From assembly GCA_905221605.1 (NCBI GenBank), contig CAJNDS010001224.1, positions 829,556-893,555 on the forward strand: a stretch of DNA of 64,000 nt. Reading direction: 5' to 3'. The stretch comes from Symbiodinium natans (Eukaryota; Sar; Dinophyceae; Suessiales; Symbiodiniaceae). The translations under genes were made by a program, and so were the position numbers. Under the pieces are notes generated by a model. That model made no database searches and had not been told where the DNA came from. It saw nothing but the letters and a program-made list of their open reading frames with translations. Shown here piece by piece: positions 10,286 through 20,894 of the stretch; within the stretch, counting starts at the first letter, position 1; each line of letters opens with the position of its first letter.

Positions 10286-11633
10286 TCACGCACACGCGGT
10301 CGCTGCAAGGCACCTCAGGAGGGAGGGAGTCCTCGAGGACGAAGAAGGCCACCACAAGCCGCCGGCCACCACAAGCCGCCGCCCCTGTGCGAAGAGCCGT
10401 CATGCGATGGTAGGCTGCATGGTTGTCGAACACTATGGCTGTTCCAGCTGTCACAGGAATGGTCTTCGACTGCGGAACCTGCGAGCCGCAGCCACCGGTC
10501 ATCACAACGGTGATCTCAAGGTCACCGCCCTCCACCGTATCATCGACAAGCGGATAGTAGAGGCCAACCATCTGAATCCGATCGTCCGGGGTTCCCTCCT
10601 GATGGATCTCACCGAGGATCTCTTCGCCGCTACACACTTCATACACCTGGGCCTTCACCAGCACCTTGGACTGTAACCCCAGCGGCTGCCAAAACACCGC
10701 CGAGGGAAAGGCGGCGTTGCCTCCAGATCCACAGTGGACCCGTGGGGTCAGCTGCGCAAAGAGTGGCTGCATGGCCGTGAGGAGCTCACCCAGGCGCTGG
10801 TAGAGCGGGCTGGACAGCGTGCGTGGCCCCAGCCACGGGATGCCGCTCACTTCGCTGGCAAAGCGAAGAGCACCTGGCTCCGGGGCCTCCTCCAGCACGG
10901 CGGGGAGCCATCGGGGTGCGCCGGCCGAGGAGGGCCTCGGCCGCCTCCTCGCGGCGGCGGAGTTGGGGATTCTGGGGATGTTCCAGGCATCGAGCCCTTG
11001 GTCCTGAAGCTTTGGTGCCTTTGGCGGTGGAAAGAAGGTCTCATCGCTGCACATGGGGTCGGTGCTGGCCCGGCTGGGGTCGATGATGTCCAGGATGCGA
11101 CCCCCTACGACCCTGATCTCCTTCACTGAGAACTCGAAAAAGGATGTCTGGGCTTGGAATTCAACATCGTCAGATCTAAAAGCAATTCGTCCCGGAGCAT
11201 CCGGCAGCATCTCCTCAATCTTCAGAACCTGCTGAAGCTCCTGGGCAAGATTACAGGAGTCGAGTTGCCGTTTCAAGGCCTCCGCACTCTCTGCACTCTG
11301 AGTACGGATAGCAACCCAACAGCAGGCGCTCTCGTGTCCCCTGTGTCGTACAGTGGTTGTCTCCCAGCAGATGTGGCATGCATCAGGCGAGACCCCCCGT
11401 TTCGCAAGGATGGGGAGGAGCGCATCCTGGACGACCGAGGGGACGAGGACGTAGTCATGCACAATGCCACCCACCATGAGAAGCTGCAGAACGAGCTGGA
11501 GCACGCCACAGCCCGGATGAGCTTCCGTCCCTAACGCGGCCGCTGCCTCAGGCATGCGCAGCCCCGTCACGCGGAGGTCCCGGATGTCCCCCTTCTTCCG
11601 GGGGTCTGCGGCGAGGGCTTGCAGGAAACCTCT
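10197..11633 (-). CDS. 2-oxoglutarate/Fe(II) oxygenase-like protein, exon 2
   Basis: Long open frame of about 478 codons to the stop at 10197. The catalytic half (roughly 10230-10660) shows the jelly-roll signature of the 2OG-Fe(II)/DUF4246-like group: EIHQEG supplies an HxE pair, followed by DDRIQMVGLYYPLVDDT, then GTAIVFDNHAAYHR with the distal His, then GGRRLVVAFFVLED with the Arg expected to bind 2-oxoglutarate. The upstream half is less conserved in appearance and includes a proline/arginine-rich linker near residues 225-250. There is no ATG at the start of the open frame; instead CTGTCAG acts as acceptor and the exon begins AGAGGTTTC at 11633. The last 20 or so codons lie inside a family E element, which supplies the stop. 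Substrate unknown. Confidence 0.7.
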   Translation of the reverse strand, partial: RGFLQALAADPRKKGDIRDLRVTGLRMPEAAAALGTEAHPGCGVLQLVLQLLMVGGIVHDYVLVPSVVQDALLPILAKRGVSPDACHICWETTTVRHRGHESACCWVAIRTQSAESAEALKRQLDSCNLAQELQQVLKIEEMLPDAPGRIAFRSDDVEFQAQTSFFEFSVKEIRVVGGRILDIIDPSRASTDPMCSDETFFPPPKAPKLQDQGLDAWNIPRIPNSAAARRRPRPSSAGAPRWLPAVLEEAPEPGALRFASEVSGIPWLGPRTLSSPLYQRLGELLTAMQPLFAQLTPRVHCGSGGNAAFPSAVFWQPLGLQSKVLVKAQVYEVCSGEEILGEIHQEGTPDDRIQMVGLYYPLVDDTVEGGDLEITVVMTGGCGSQVPQSKTIPVTAGTAIVFDNHAAYHRMTALRTGAAACGGRRLVVAFFVLEDSLPPEVPCSDRVCVNYADKALVAQWMPSGTLHPFFVVLGSLIK

Positions 11634-11823
11634 CTGACAGAGCAAAACAATTTTCAAGCTAATTACACAGGCAGATCTCGCTTGGGGGGGGGGGGGGGGC
11701 TTCTGTCGGGGGGGGGAGTCGCGTGGAAGACAGATGTCGCTTCAAAGGGGGGGTGGGGGGCTCGGGTGGGAGAAAAGGAGGGGCAAAGCTCAGACCGCGG
11801 ACACATGACAAGGCCTGGCATAC
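11634..11823 (-). other. intron of the oxygenase-like gene
   Basis: About 190 bp, GT (GTATGC) to AG (CTGTCAG), phase 0. It contains C-runs on the transcribed strand (G-runs at 11684-11699 and 11748-11760 as written). Joining gives ..RRALSR followed by RGFLQALAADPRKK. Confidence 0.55.
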
Positions 11824-12105
11824 ACGACTGAGGGCCCGGCGCGACAGGTCCTGCTGGCACCCAGCCGGGAGCGAGAGCTGGGATGCCACGGCCACTGGCT
11901 TCACCGACTGCACGGTGGTGTTCGGGTTGAGCCGGATCTCCGTCAGTCGCTCGGACCACGCCAGCTCGGAGCGACGCCCGAATCGCTCGTTGCTGCCCTC
12001 CTGGTGGACCACCGCATGCAGCATGCTGAGGCCGTCGACTGCCGGGCTCGCCTCTGCCTCTGAGCTCTGCATGGCCTTGAGGTGGGCTCCCATGGCGGCG
12101 AACAT
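11824..12105 (-). CDS. 2-oxoglutarate/Fe(II) oxygenase-like protein, exon 1
   Basis: Open frame beginning at the first in-frame ATG (12105: MFAAMGAHLKAMQSSEAEAS) and ending ..CQQDLSRRALSR at the proposed GT donor. The frame stays open upstream to about 12219 without an ATG, so a further upstream exon joined at an AG near 12170 or 12195 is possible. The piece adds about 94 residues of unknown function to the oxygenase-like protein. Confidence 0.55.
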
Positions 12106-12327
12106 CTTTGAAACTGACCGAATGCTTGCGGAGAGTGGACCAGATGGAGCATCCACCTTCCTTGCGTCTGACACCCTCAACCCGAAAACGCACGAACTGA
12201 AATCCTGATATCCGGGCACAGTTGCACAGACATTCTGGACCCTAAACCCTCAACCCTAACAATCCCCTCCAAGGTCCGGCCAAGCGGCTCCCGAAGCTCA
12301 GCAGTTCCAGGCACTGGAAGTCCTGTG

Positions 12328-12459
12328 CTTGGAGGTTGATTTGGGTGCTTAGAAGTAGGGTTTGGGGTTCAGGGTTTAGGGTTAGAATAGCATGGTACCT
12401 GTACTTGTGGCCCCATTTAGGGTACTTACAACCCTACTGATAGGTACCCATGAAACAAG
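12328..12459. mobile_element. family A MITE with internal telomeric insertion, TG/TG duplication
   Basis: CTTGGAGGTTG at the left, ACCCATGAAACAAG at the right, TG on both flanks (12326-12327 and 12460-12461). The left arm is broken by GGGGTTCAGGGTTTAGG. Confidence 0.65.
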
Positions 12460-12574
12460 TGGGGGTCTGCCACCCGCCTAGCTGGCCCGAGGTTGACATG
12501 GGGTTTGGGGATGAGGGCCCCTTATGTTTGTATTTAGACGGAGCACAATTGTCGCAGGATGTCGCAGGACCGCA

Positions 12575-12640
12575 CAAACCCTAAACCCTAAACCCTAAAC
12601 CCTAAACCGTAAACCCTAAACCCTAAACCCTAAACCCTAC
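12575..12640 (-). repeat. CCCTAAA tract
   Basis: About nine heptamers. Confidence 0.9.
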
Positions 12641-12693
12641 CTCGCGGGCTCTTCCGAAACGAAGCCCAAAAGAGGAAGCCCCAAGGCCTACGC

Positions 12694-12850
12694 CTTGGAG
12701 GTTCATTAGTTAGAATTAGGGACCTAAGTATGGTTATACTTGTTTTAGGGCCTAGGGTTTAGGGTTTAGGGTTTAGGGTTTAGGGTTTAGGGTTTAGGGT
12801 TTAGGGTGTAGGGTACGATTATTACCCAGCTAACTACCCATCAACCCTAT
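12694..12850. mobile_element. family A remnant split by a TTTAGGG tract
   Basis: CTTGGAGGTTCATTAGTTAG and a TATGGTTATACTTG module are followed by about ten TTTAGGG units and then AACTACCCATCAACC. The heptamers sit where the palindrome centre should be. Confidence 0.5.
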
Positions 12851-13275
12851 ACTTATTTTAGGATACTGTTGTAACCCTGTCCTACAACCCTAAACCCTAG
12901 GCCCTTCTTTCTTGAACCTGTGCGTAACCCTAATTAGGCCCTAAACCGTTAAACCTTAAAATGGTGTAACTCCCCATACCCTCCTACTTGCTTTAGAACC
13001 CCAAAAGCACACAGCAATAATCCCTAGACTACCCTTTTAAGGAAGAGTTTTTCTTTGCGGGGGGAGGGGTTCTTAAGCAAACAGTAGTCCCCTGAGACTC
13101 CAATACTCCTTAATTAAGGAATCTCCCTTAAACCACAGAAGGAACCCTGTTATATTTCAAAAAATACCCCTGAACCCTAAACCCAAACCCCAAAACCCTA
13201 AACCCCAACCCTAAACCCTATACACTATTGGAGTTTCCTGAGGAAGAAAAATTGGAGTCCCTGGGTCTCCTCGTA

Positions 13276-13336
13276 GCCATAGTTCACCTCAGCCGCCAGC
13301 ACTTTGGCCAGGACCACGACTTCCTGTGTCGCCCAG
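13276..13336 (-). CDS. exon-like island (WATQEVVVLAKVLAAEVNYG)
   Basis: Acceptor ..CCTTGAG, then an open frame reading WATQEVVVLAKVLAAEVNYG with GYEE following. Helical, protein-like composition; flanked by CCCTAAA and TTTAGGG blocks. 3' boundary uncertain. Unidentified. Confidence 0.5.
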
Positions 13337-13346
13337 CTCAAGGGGG

Positions 13347-14003
13347 TTTAGGGTTTAGGGTTTAGGGCTTAGGGTTTAGGGTTTAGGGCAATTTAGGGTT
13401 TAGGGTTTAGGGTCTAGGGTCTAGGGTCTAGGGTTTAGGGTCTGGGGTTTAGGGTTTGGGGTTTAGGGTTTAGGGTTGAGGGTTGAGGGTCCCCCAAGCT
13501 CAAGGGGGCGCCGGCGCGCCCGAAAGGTCCCCGTCAAGACCCCACGCCCGAGGCGCGAAGCCCCTAAACCCTAAACCCTGAACCCTCAACCCTAAACCCT
13601 AAACCCTAAACCCGCTCAGGGCTCCGGTCCGAAAGCCCCAGCTCGCGCCTGGTCGGGAGAGGTCTTGTGCTCCTGGGCTTGGGTCTAGTTCAGGGTGTAG
13701 GGCTTAGGGTTTAGGGTTTAGGTTTAGGGTTTAGGGTTTAGGGTTTGGGGTTTCGGGGTTTGGGGTTTGAGGGTCAAGTTAGGGTGGGGGGGGGGGGGGG
13801 GGGGGTGGGCCTTCAAAACCTGGTTTAGGGCTTAGGGTTTAGGGTTTCGACTCTCGCACTCGCACAAGGCCGGCAAGGCTTCGGCTGGCATCGGGTTTAG
13901 GGTTTAGGGTTTAGGGTTTAGGGTTTAGGGTTTAGGGTTTAGGGTTTAGGGTTTAGGGTTTAGGGCTTAGGGCTTAGGGTTTAGGGTTTAGGGTTTAAGG
14001 CTT
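13347..14003. repeat. clustered telomeric variants in both orientations
   Basis: TTTAGGG/TCTAGGG/TTTGGGG blocks at 13347-13493, CCCTAAA at 13560-13612, TTTAGGG at 13700-13760 and 13890-14000, plus a poly-G run at 13790-13806. No coding frame supported in the short spacers. Confidence 0.85.
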
Positions 14004-14241
14004 GCTCTAAGCCACTGTTTGGGCATGGGAAGGGTGGAAGATCAAAATTTTACATGAACACGAAAAAACGTGCACCCGACATGAAACGGCATCACTCAAA
14101 AACCATGGCTTCAAGAAAAAACTGATCTTAGATCTAATGGGCCTCATTGAAACCAATGCCGACCAATGTTTTTTAGCGGGCCCACATCTAGCCCGCACTT
14201 ATTGTCTGGAACCTTGCCCAAACTACCTGTGGACATCCTTA

Positions 14242-14387
14242 CTTGAAGGTTCATGGTACTTACTAACCAATGATAACTGTACATGGTACTTATAATACCC
14301 CTAAAGGGCCTTATAGGGGTTATCCCAATTCTAAGTAGGGCTATAAGTACAGTTATAAGTGGTTATTAAGTCCCATGAACCTCCAAG
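14242..14387. mobile_element. family A MITE with TA/TA duplication
   Basis: CTTGAAGGTTCATGGTACTT at the left, mirrored by CCCATGAACCTCCAAG at the right, TA on both sides. The interior is a near palindrome of ACTTATAAC-type repeats. Confidence 0.8.
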
Positions 14388-15609
14388 TAGTGGAAGCTGC
14401 CAAGAGGCCCAGAGCTTCGCCTGGAGCTCCGGCGGCGCCTTACGCACCTATGCGCAGTGGGGTGGTTTAGGGTTTAAGGTTTAGGGTTTGGGGTTTGGGG
14501 TTTGGGGTTTAGGGGTTTAGGGGTTTAGGGGCTTAGGGGTTTAGGGGTTTAGGGTTTAGGGTTTGTAGGGTTGATTGAGGGTTTGTAGGGGTTTAGGCTT
14601 TGTAGGGTTACCCTCTGTGGTTATATTTGTCGGGCTGAGGATGCTTTAGGGTTTTACCACCCGCCAAGCAGACCAGCCACACTGTACGGTAACACTTCGG
14701 GAGGGTGGAAGCTCTTGACACTTCTGCTTCTCATCGAATCACGACAACGGCAGCACCTGAACTCCGCCATGTGTTTAGGGTTTAGAGGTTTAGAGGGTTT
14801 AGAGTCTAGAGGGGTTGTAGGGTTTGGCCACTTATCTTAAACCCTGCCTACCCCCAGCCCCGGTATTAAATGTTTCGAGGGTTTTGGGACAAGGATCTGC
14901 AAGAGGGCTCCTGGTATAAGGAAGGCTTAGGGTCCTGGGGAAAACCACGTCGCGAACAGCCCCGCAGAGGGAATTGTTCGCCGAAACCCTTTTACCCTAA
15001 GCCCTGGCCTCTTTTCCTCAAACCCTAAACCTCAAACCCCCAACCCTCGACCCGGCTCAGACTCCAGGGGTGTCTCCGAGAGCTGCGGGACGTTACCCCG
15101 ACCTTGTGTCATGTAGGAATGAAGCTTCCCTAAACCCTAAACCCTAAACCTGCTTAAGGCGAGGTCATACAGGCGTTCCGATTTGCCTCGCGGAATCGCG
15201 ACAGCATCCAGGGCAGCGTGAGGCGAACAAACACCAAGCCTCTGGCGCTTCCAACCAGGGTATTTCCCAAAATAGAGTTTCGGGTTTTGAGTTTAGGGTT
15301 TAGGGTTCCTTTTCTACCCAAAAAAGAATAGAATCCCCTTAAAGGACCCCCCAAAAGGGTACCCCGATTTTCGGAAACCCTCACAAGGTTCTGGGCGTTT
15401 GAGGTTTGAGGTCTCCGGGTTTAAGGCCCACGCCCGAGAGAACTTGTGTTTTTTTTTGGAGCTCGGGATGTTGAGTCTTGTTGACCGAAGGCATTGGACC
15501 TTTGGGGTCATGAGATCCAGCACCAAACATCGTACATCAATCCCACTACCCTAAAAACACGCACCAATCACGAACCTGTCTGCAGTTCGTCCGAGGCCTG
15601 CACCTCTCC

Positions 15610-15940
15610 AAATTCTAAACCCTAAACCCCCCAAACCCCAAACCCCCTAAACCCACTAAACCCCCTAAACCTAAACCCCCTAAACTCCCTAAACCCCCTA
15701 AACCCCCTAAACCCCCTAACCCCCCTAAACCCCCTCAACCCCCTCAACCCCCTCAACCCGGTAAACCGGTAAACCCGGTAAACCCCCTAAACCCCCTAAA
15801 CCCCCTAAACCCCCTAAACCCCCTAAACCCCCTAAACCCCCTAAACCCTAAGTTTAGGGTTGAGGGTTTAGGGTTTAGGGTTTAGGGTTTAGGGTTTAGG
15901 GTTTAGGGTTTAGGGTTTAGGGTTTAGGGTAGCAACTGCT
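15610..15940. repeat. inverted pair of telomeric arrays
   Basis: About 230 bp of CCCCTAAA octamers and CCCTCAA/CCGGTAAA variants meet TTTAGGG heptamers at 15852 (..CCCTAAGTTTAGGG..). The transcript or single strand could fold into a long hairpin. Confidence 0.9.
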
Positions 15941-16019
15941 ACAAAGGAGGAGGGGGGAAGCAGTCCATGCCTCCCAGAATTAGGTAGGAAGGCTGCGCAT
16001 CGCCACCTGCACAGACTTT

Positions 16020-16128
16020 TGGGGTTTAGGGTTTAGGGTTTAGGGTTTAGGGTTTAGGGTTTAGGGTTTAGGGTTTAGGGTTTAGGGTTTAGGGTTTAGG
16101 GTTTAGGGTTTAGGGTTTAGGGTTTAGA
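16020..16128 (+). repeat. TTTAGGG tract (about 15 units)
   Basis: Perfect heptamers. Confidence 0.95.
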
Positions 16129-16642
16129 GCTTGCAGCGCAGGGTCATTAAGGGCACATACGTCAAACTCGAAAGATGAGTGTATGTTCCTTAACGAGGAA
16201 ATCTTAGAGGGCTTACTGAGCTTTCCTGTTCTTTTGTATTCTCCAAGCCTAGGCCCGAAACCCTGCTTGCAGCCTTTGACCCGGAACCCTTTTACATCCA
16301 GACCCTTTTGCCTAAAACCCTAAAGCCCTGAATCACTGAGCATTACAATCGGGGAGACATGCCAGCAACTTTGGCGGCCGCAAAAAAACCCAAAGAGCCC
16401 AACAACGCCTCGCCCAAATCGGAATCACAATGAGGACCCCTATATGATTTCAGGCGTATTCCGTAATTAAGGGGATACTGGGCTCTCTGGGAACTAACTT
16501 ACTAACTGATGGGATGGGACGCAATCGCGGGACGCTAGATGACTCAAGTTCTGCCAACAACATGGCCAAGGCATATTGGTGGTAACTATCGCTATCTAGT
16601 ACTTAGGCTCCCGTATTAACAATTCTGGGGTTGGGGTCAGGA

Positions 16643-16703
16643 AAATGAAGTCGGTGACGCGCGCCATCTCTTCTGGGAACAAGCTTCCTTGCGTGGCAGC
16701 GCT
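16643..16703 (-). CDS. exon-like island (SAATQGSLFPEEMARVTDFI)
   Basis: Acceptor ..CTCACTCAG, then an open frame reading SAATQGSLFPEEMARVTDFI. A GC donor directly after ATG is one of several possible ends. Unidentified. Confidence 0.4.
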
Positions 16704-17276
16704 CTGAGTGAGAGCGGGACGCGGGCAGCTACCAAAAGGAGGTTTACGAAAAGAAAGAGGCCCCGTATGTACTTCCTCAAATAGTCGGATTCCCTTATAA
16801 GAAGCGACCCGACAAGGCACCCTTGAGAAGCAGGATCAGCTTGCTGCTCGCTTCTCTACTTATAATAGGGGTTCATGGGTGGTTGTAGGCAGGGCCTGTC
16901 ACGTGCCGTGATGGGCACGCCAGGCAGGCCAGAGAGCCGAGAGCAACGTGCTGGTGTTTGATGCGACTGTGGTATGGGGCTTAGGGTTTGGGGTTCGTTT
17001 AGGGCTTAGGGTTTAGGGTTTTAAGGGGTTAGGGTTTAGGGTTTAGGGTTTAGGTGCGACCCGGCTGTCGGCAAGTAGACGCGACGTGTTCTGTAATGTG
17101 CCCGCAGGCCGAGCGTTTTCAAGGAGCAGTCTGGAATAGTCTGGACAGCACGCAGGGATGTTGACACCTCAAGTGGCTCAGTGGTGCAGATTCTATAAAA
17201 ATGCTCAAGAAAATTATGCTGTTCACCGTGGAACGACAACCTTTGTGCAAAGCCCCTTTGGCACAGCATACCCAGA

Positions 17277-17425
17277 AACTCCAATAACCCTTAATGAAGG
17301 AATATTCCTTAAACTTAAAGCATATAAGGAACCCTCTTATATGGTTCAAGGAATAGTCCTAACTGATGATGAGCTGTAAGGCACGAATAGTCCTAACTTA
17401 AGGGGTATTGGAGTCCCTGAGTAAT
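17277..17425. mobile_element. family C palindromic element
   Basis: CAGAAACTCCAATAACCCTT at the left, AAGGGGTATTGGAGTCCCTG at the right, with CATATAAGGAACCCT/CTTATATGGTTCAAGG at the centre. A short internal duplication (GATGATGAGCTGTAAGGCAC) follows the centre. Confidence 0.7.
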
Positions 17426-18184
17426 GCTGATGATGAGCTGTAAGGCACATTCCGGAGAGAACACGAACCTTGGGAAGCAGCGGAAACCCCCAACCGCGAA
17501 ACCCCAAACCTTTTTTTAAACCCGGGCTCTCTTGCGCCGGAACCCTCAACCCTAGGGTTTAGGTTTAGGGTTTAGGGTTTGGGGTTTAGGGTATAGGGTA
17601 TAGGGTTGAGGGTTGAGGGTTTAGGGCCTCAACCCAAACCCCAGACCTTAAACCCTTTTTTGCTTCCGAGCGTCTCCACGTAGTCTGCTTGCAGCTTCAA
17701 CTCGGCAGGAACTGCTCGGCGGTGGCTGTCCTGCTTTTCTTACTCGGGTTTAGGGTTACCTCTCTGCTGTTGCTTGAGAACCCTTCAGAAAACCAAAGTA
17801 TTCCTCCGCATAAGGGCAAGATAGGGCTTTGTTTTTTTTTTGCCTTTTTATTGGGGGGGGTCTTAAGCCACTTCCCTGCCATCACTGAAACATGTGCGAA
17901 GGCCCAGGCATAACCTAGGAATAACCCGGGTGCCCTTCTTGGTGTAAAGGGGATTAGAAGGGAACCTAAACCCAAAAAGGGAATAAGGGCCTACTCTGGG
18001 TCCTAGTATCCCGAAACCGTAAACCCTAAACCCTTACAAAAGGCCCCAGCGAACCTCTTTTGCGCAGCCGAACTTGGGAATCGAGGCCCGAATACATCCA
18101 GGTGGTTCTCTAAATCAGGGTCCCCATTTTTGGGTCCTTTTTCATCTATGGCTAAACTTTCCTAGGCGCGCACAAGCCCTCTGC

Positions 18185-18327
18185 AGAGACTCCAATGCCC
18201 CTTAATGGCGGAATAGTCCTGAAACCATGTCAGGGACCCTCTTGCATGCTAAGGAATATCCCTCTAAACCCAAAACCCTAAACCCTGAACCCCAAATCCT
18301 AACTAAGGGGTATTGGAGTCCCTGGGT
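18185..18327. mobile_element. family C element with telomeric insertion in the right arm
   Basis: GACTCCAATGCCCCTTAATG at the left and AAGGGGTATTGGAGTCCC at the right. CCCTAAACCCTGAACCCC units interrupt the right arm after AAGGAATATCC. Confidence 0.7.
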
Positions 18328-18463
18328 CGAAAAGCAGCGGCTCAGCTCTTGGATCCTATCGCCGGCTTCAGCGCCTTGGCAAACCTCAGCTCCCTCTGCT
18401 CACGCGGCTTCGAAGCTTACGGCTTCGGGCTTCGGGCTTCGGGCTTCGGGCTTCGGACTTACA

Positions 18464-18705
18464 GTGGGTGGACGAAATCTTGCACCACCTGTTCAAGCAA
18501 CACCTCTGGCACCAACAGCGCAGAACCCTGCACCCCCACCCCCTTTTAACACTGCCAGGTGTTGCTTTCCAGGTGGTGCAAGACTTCGGTCATTGCAACA
18601 AGTCAGCGCCGAAGCCTGTCCAAAGCCAATGTTAAAAAGGGGGGTGCAGGGTTTTGGCCAGATGCATGGTTCAACAGCGGTGCAAGATTTCGTCCACCCA
18701 CCGTA
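18464..18705. mobile_element. solo foldback element of the array's TIR family
   Basis: Left TGGGTGGACGAAATCTTGCA mirrors the right GCAAGATTTCGTCCACCCA. Inner arms CCCCCTTTTAACACTG and CAATGTTAAAAAGGGGGG also pair. These match the 359-bp block of the 54-63 kb array, so the family exists outside it. Confidence 0.75.
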
Positions 18706-18840
18706 GGGTGTAGGGTTTAGGGCTTAGGGCAGATTTCCGCCACAAGCTGTGGGGGCAAACGCGTGCGACCTACCCTAAACCCTAAACCCTAAACCCTCAA
18801 CCCTCAACCCTAAACCCTAAACCCCTAACTCGCGGATGCG

Positions 18841-18925
18841 GCTGGGAGGCTTGACGAGCCCGGCGACCACGGAATGAAAGCAAAAGCCGGCCATCAGCGA
18901 GGTGAGGGCGATCACCGTGAGGAAC
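18841..18925 (-). CDS. exon-like island with a membrane segment (FLTVIALTSLMAGFCFHSVV)
   Basis: Acceptor ..CCCTAG at the edge of a telomeric block, then an open frame with a clear hydrophobic stretch FLTVIALTSLMAGFCFHSVV and a basic tail (VKPPSRIRE). Likely exon of a multi-pass membrane protein; 3' end uncertain. Confidence 0.55.
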
Positions 18926-19369
18926 CTAGGGTTTAGGGTTTATAAGGGTTTAGCGTTTTAGGGTGTTTTCATTGGTTTCAGGCCTGAAAGAAAGTTCACG
19001 GTCGCTGACTCAGCACCTACACGGAGGTCAGATTCTGAGTGAATCCTACAAGTTTGCCAAATAAGCGAGGGGTCCCTAATCCCTTCAAAGGTTTTTATAA
19101 GGGGACATAAGGCACCTCGTTCCCATACATCCGTTAATTCGGAGATAGCTACTGACCCCGCAACTGGCGTCCTCATATGGTCTGATCTAAGGAATATTCT
19201 TTCATTAATTAGAAACCCTAAACCCTAATTAAACCCTAAACCCTAAACCCCAAACCCTAAACCCTAAACCCTACTGGCGATGGATCTCCTGAATGAGACC
19301 TGACGGGCTCCGCGGTGAGAAAACCAACCCGCCGCCGTTGCAAGCTGCTAGCATCCCTACCAGCCCCGG

Positions 19370-19455
19370 TTTAGGTTTTAGGGTTTAGGGTTTAGGGTTT
19401 AGGGCTTAGGGTTTAGGGTTTAGGGTTTAGGGTTTAGGGTTTAGGGTTTAGGGTT
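19370..19455 (+). repeat. TTTAGGG tract
   Basis: About 12 heptamers. Confidence 0.9.
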
Positions 19456-19456
19456 T

Positions 19457-19560
19457 AGCCCAAGACCCCTTAAGTAAGGAACTTACCTTAAACCATATCC
19501 AGATCCTTAGTATGATTTACGGTATATTCCGCAGAACGAGAAATTCAGGGGGCTCCTTGG
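19457..19560. mobile_element. diverged family C element
   Basis: GACCCCTTAAGTAAGGAACTTACC, ACCATATCCAGATCC and TTCCGCAGAACGAG..GGGGGCTCC modules in the usual order. Confidence 0.5.
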
Positions 19561-19965
19561 GCCCCTTCTGTTGTTCTATCATTACATGATGTCGAAGCCC
19601 CCGCGTGAGTCATGATGACTTGGCTTTCGGTAGGAATTTGGAATGAATCGCCAGAACTTCTGTCCTGATAGGTGTATCCCCTCTGATTGGCGGGCTCATG
19701 GGTAATTCTGCGTGGGTTTATAAGATCCGTCGTAACCCTCCATATAACTTGCCATGTATCCCCTCTAGACCCGAGAACCCGAGCAGTTCATGGCTTCAGG
19801 AAAGTTCGGAACATCGACCACGGAAGAGTTAGGGTGTACAGGGTTTAAGAGGGTTTAGAGAGTTGTGGGTCCAGCGTTTTGACCTAAAATCGTGTTTGCC
19901 AGGGACTCTGGGTGTGTATGTGAGGGTGGTGAGGGGCGTGCATAAGCAACTCCAGGGGACAGGGC

Positions 19966-20112
19966 TGTGTAGCTCAGCGTGAAACCGATGCTGTGGCGCT
20001 CGTCCAAGAAGATGTGGGCCCATCTCGCCATGCTGGGGAAAACGACCACACCCAGGATGCTCACGTCATTGTAGCAGACGTAGAGAAAGGCGTAGAAGCC
20101 AAGCAGGTACGC
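19966..20112 (-). CDS. exon of a membrane protein, 49 codons
   Basis: Acceptor ..AGCTAAG, then AYLLGFYAFLYVCYNDVSIL, continuing GVVVFPSMARWAHIFLDERH and SIGFTLSYT, ending before a GC donor. One or two hydrophobic helices separated by a loop. No stop in 147 bp and strong codon bias. Family not recognised; probably the same gene as the islands at 18841, 22520, 23265 and 25625. Confidence 0.65.
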
Positions 20113-20269
20113 CTTAGCTTAGGGCTGGGGGGGTTGTCGGGATGCAGCTAAACCAAGCTTTGCAACCTAGGGTTTGGGGTTTAGGGTTTGGGGCTTAGGG
20201 TTTAGGGTTTTGGGTTGGTGTGGTTCGGGTTTAGGGTCTTCAACGCGCCAAGGAACCAGCAGTGTCTCA

Positions 20270-20385
20270 AAAGAGCCCATAATGCCCCTCAACGAAGGCA
20301 TATCCCTTCACACATACTCAAGATCCCTACACAGTTTATGGAGTATTCCTGGGTTAAGGGAGGTTTTAAGGGCTCTCTGGGAACC
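20270..20385. mobile_element. diverged family C element
   Basis: AAGAGCCCATAATGCCCCTC at the left and AAGGGCTCTCTGGG at the right around CACAGTTTATGGAGTATTCC. Confidence 0.5.
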
Positions 20386-20430
20386 AGCAAATGTCCAGAA
20401 AAGCCCTTTTGCATCTGAGCCCAAATACCC

Positions 20431-20541
20431 TAGCCCAGTAACCATATTCTAATAAGGGCACCCTTTTTGGGCTTGGTTCCTTTATAAGGGAACCTTGAAC
20501 CAAAAAAAGGGAAAAGAGTACCACTTGGCTACCAAGCCTTC
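20431..20541. mobile_element. family E element
   Basis: TAGCCCAGTAACCATATTC, AAGGGCACCC, TTTATAAGGGAACC and TACCACTTGGCTACCAAGCC in the same order as at 10051-10285. Confidence 0.6.
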
Positions 20542-20684
20542 ACTCAGGGGCATACCGGACACTTTAGGTTACAGTGTAGAGCCACAGGATATAGAGAAGA
20601 GCGATATCCTGGGCCACTCACCCACAGCCTGAAGCCTAGGGTTTAGGGTTTAGGGTTGAGGGTTTAGGGTTTAGGGTATTCTGA

Positions 20685-20745
20685 TCTTGCCGGCCAAAGG
20701 GGCACCCAAAGCGAAGTGTCCCAGGAGCTGAAGAACTGAACTTCC
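20685..20745 (-). CDS. exon-like island (LLGHFALGAPLAGK)
   Basis: Acceptor ..CTTCAG followed by LLGHFALGAPLAGK; the frame is also open upstream. Hydrophobic, possibly part of the membrane-protein gene. Confidence 0.35.
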
Positions 20746-20894
20746 TCTGCTGGTGAAGCGTCGTTTCGGACTCTTCATTGGAACTAAACCCTAAACCCTA
20801 AGCCCTAAACCCTAAACCCTAAGTGGTACCCTGAGTAAGCCCTTGCAGAGGGGTGCCCAAACTCCAATAAGAGGGCTCCAAAAAAAGAAACTCC

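Noticed and set aside
10233-11129. Plus-strand frames of 131-147 codons
   Set aside because: Antisense shadows of the oxygenase-like exon.
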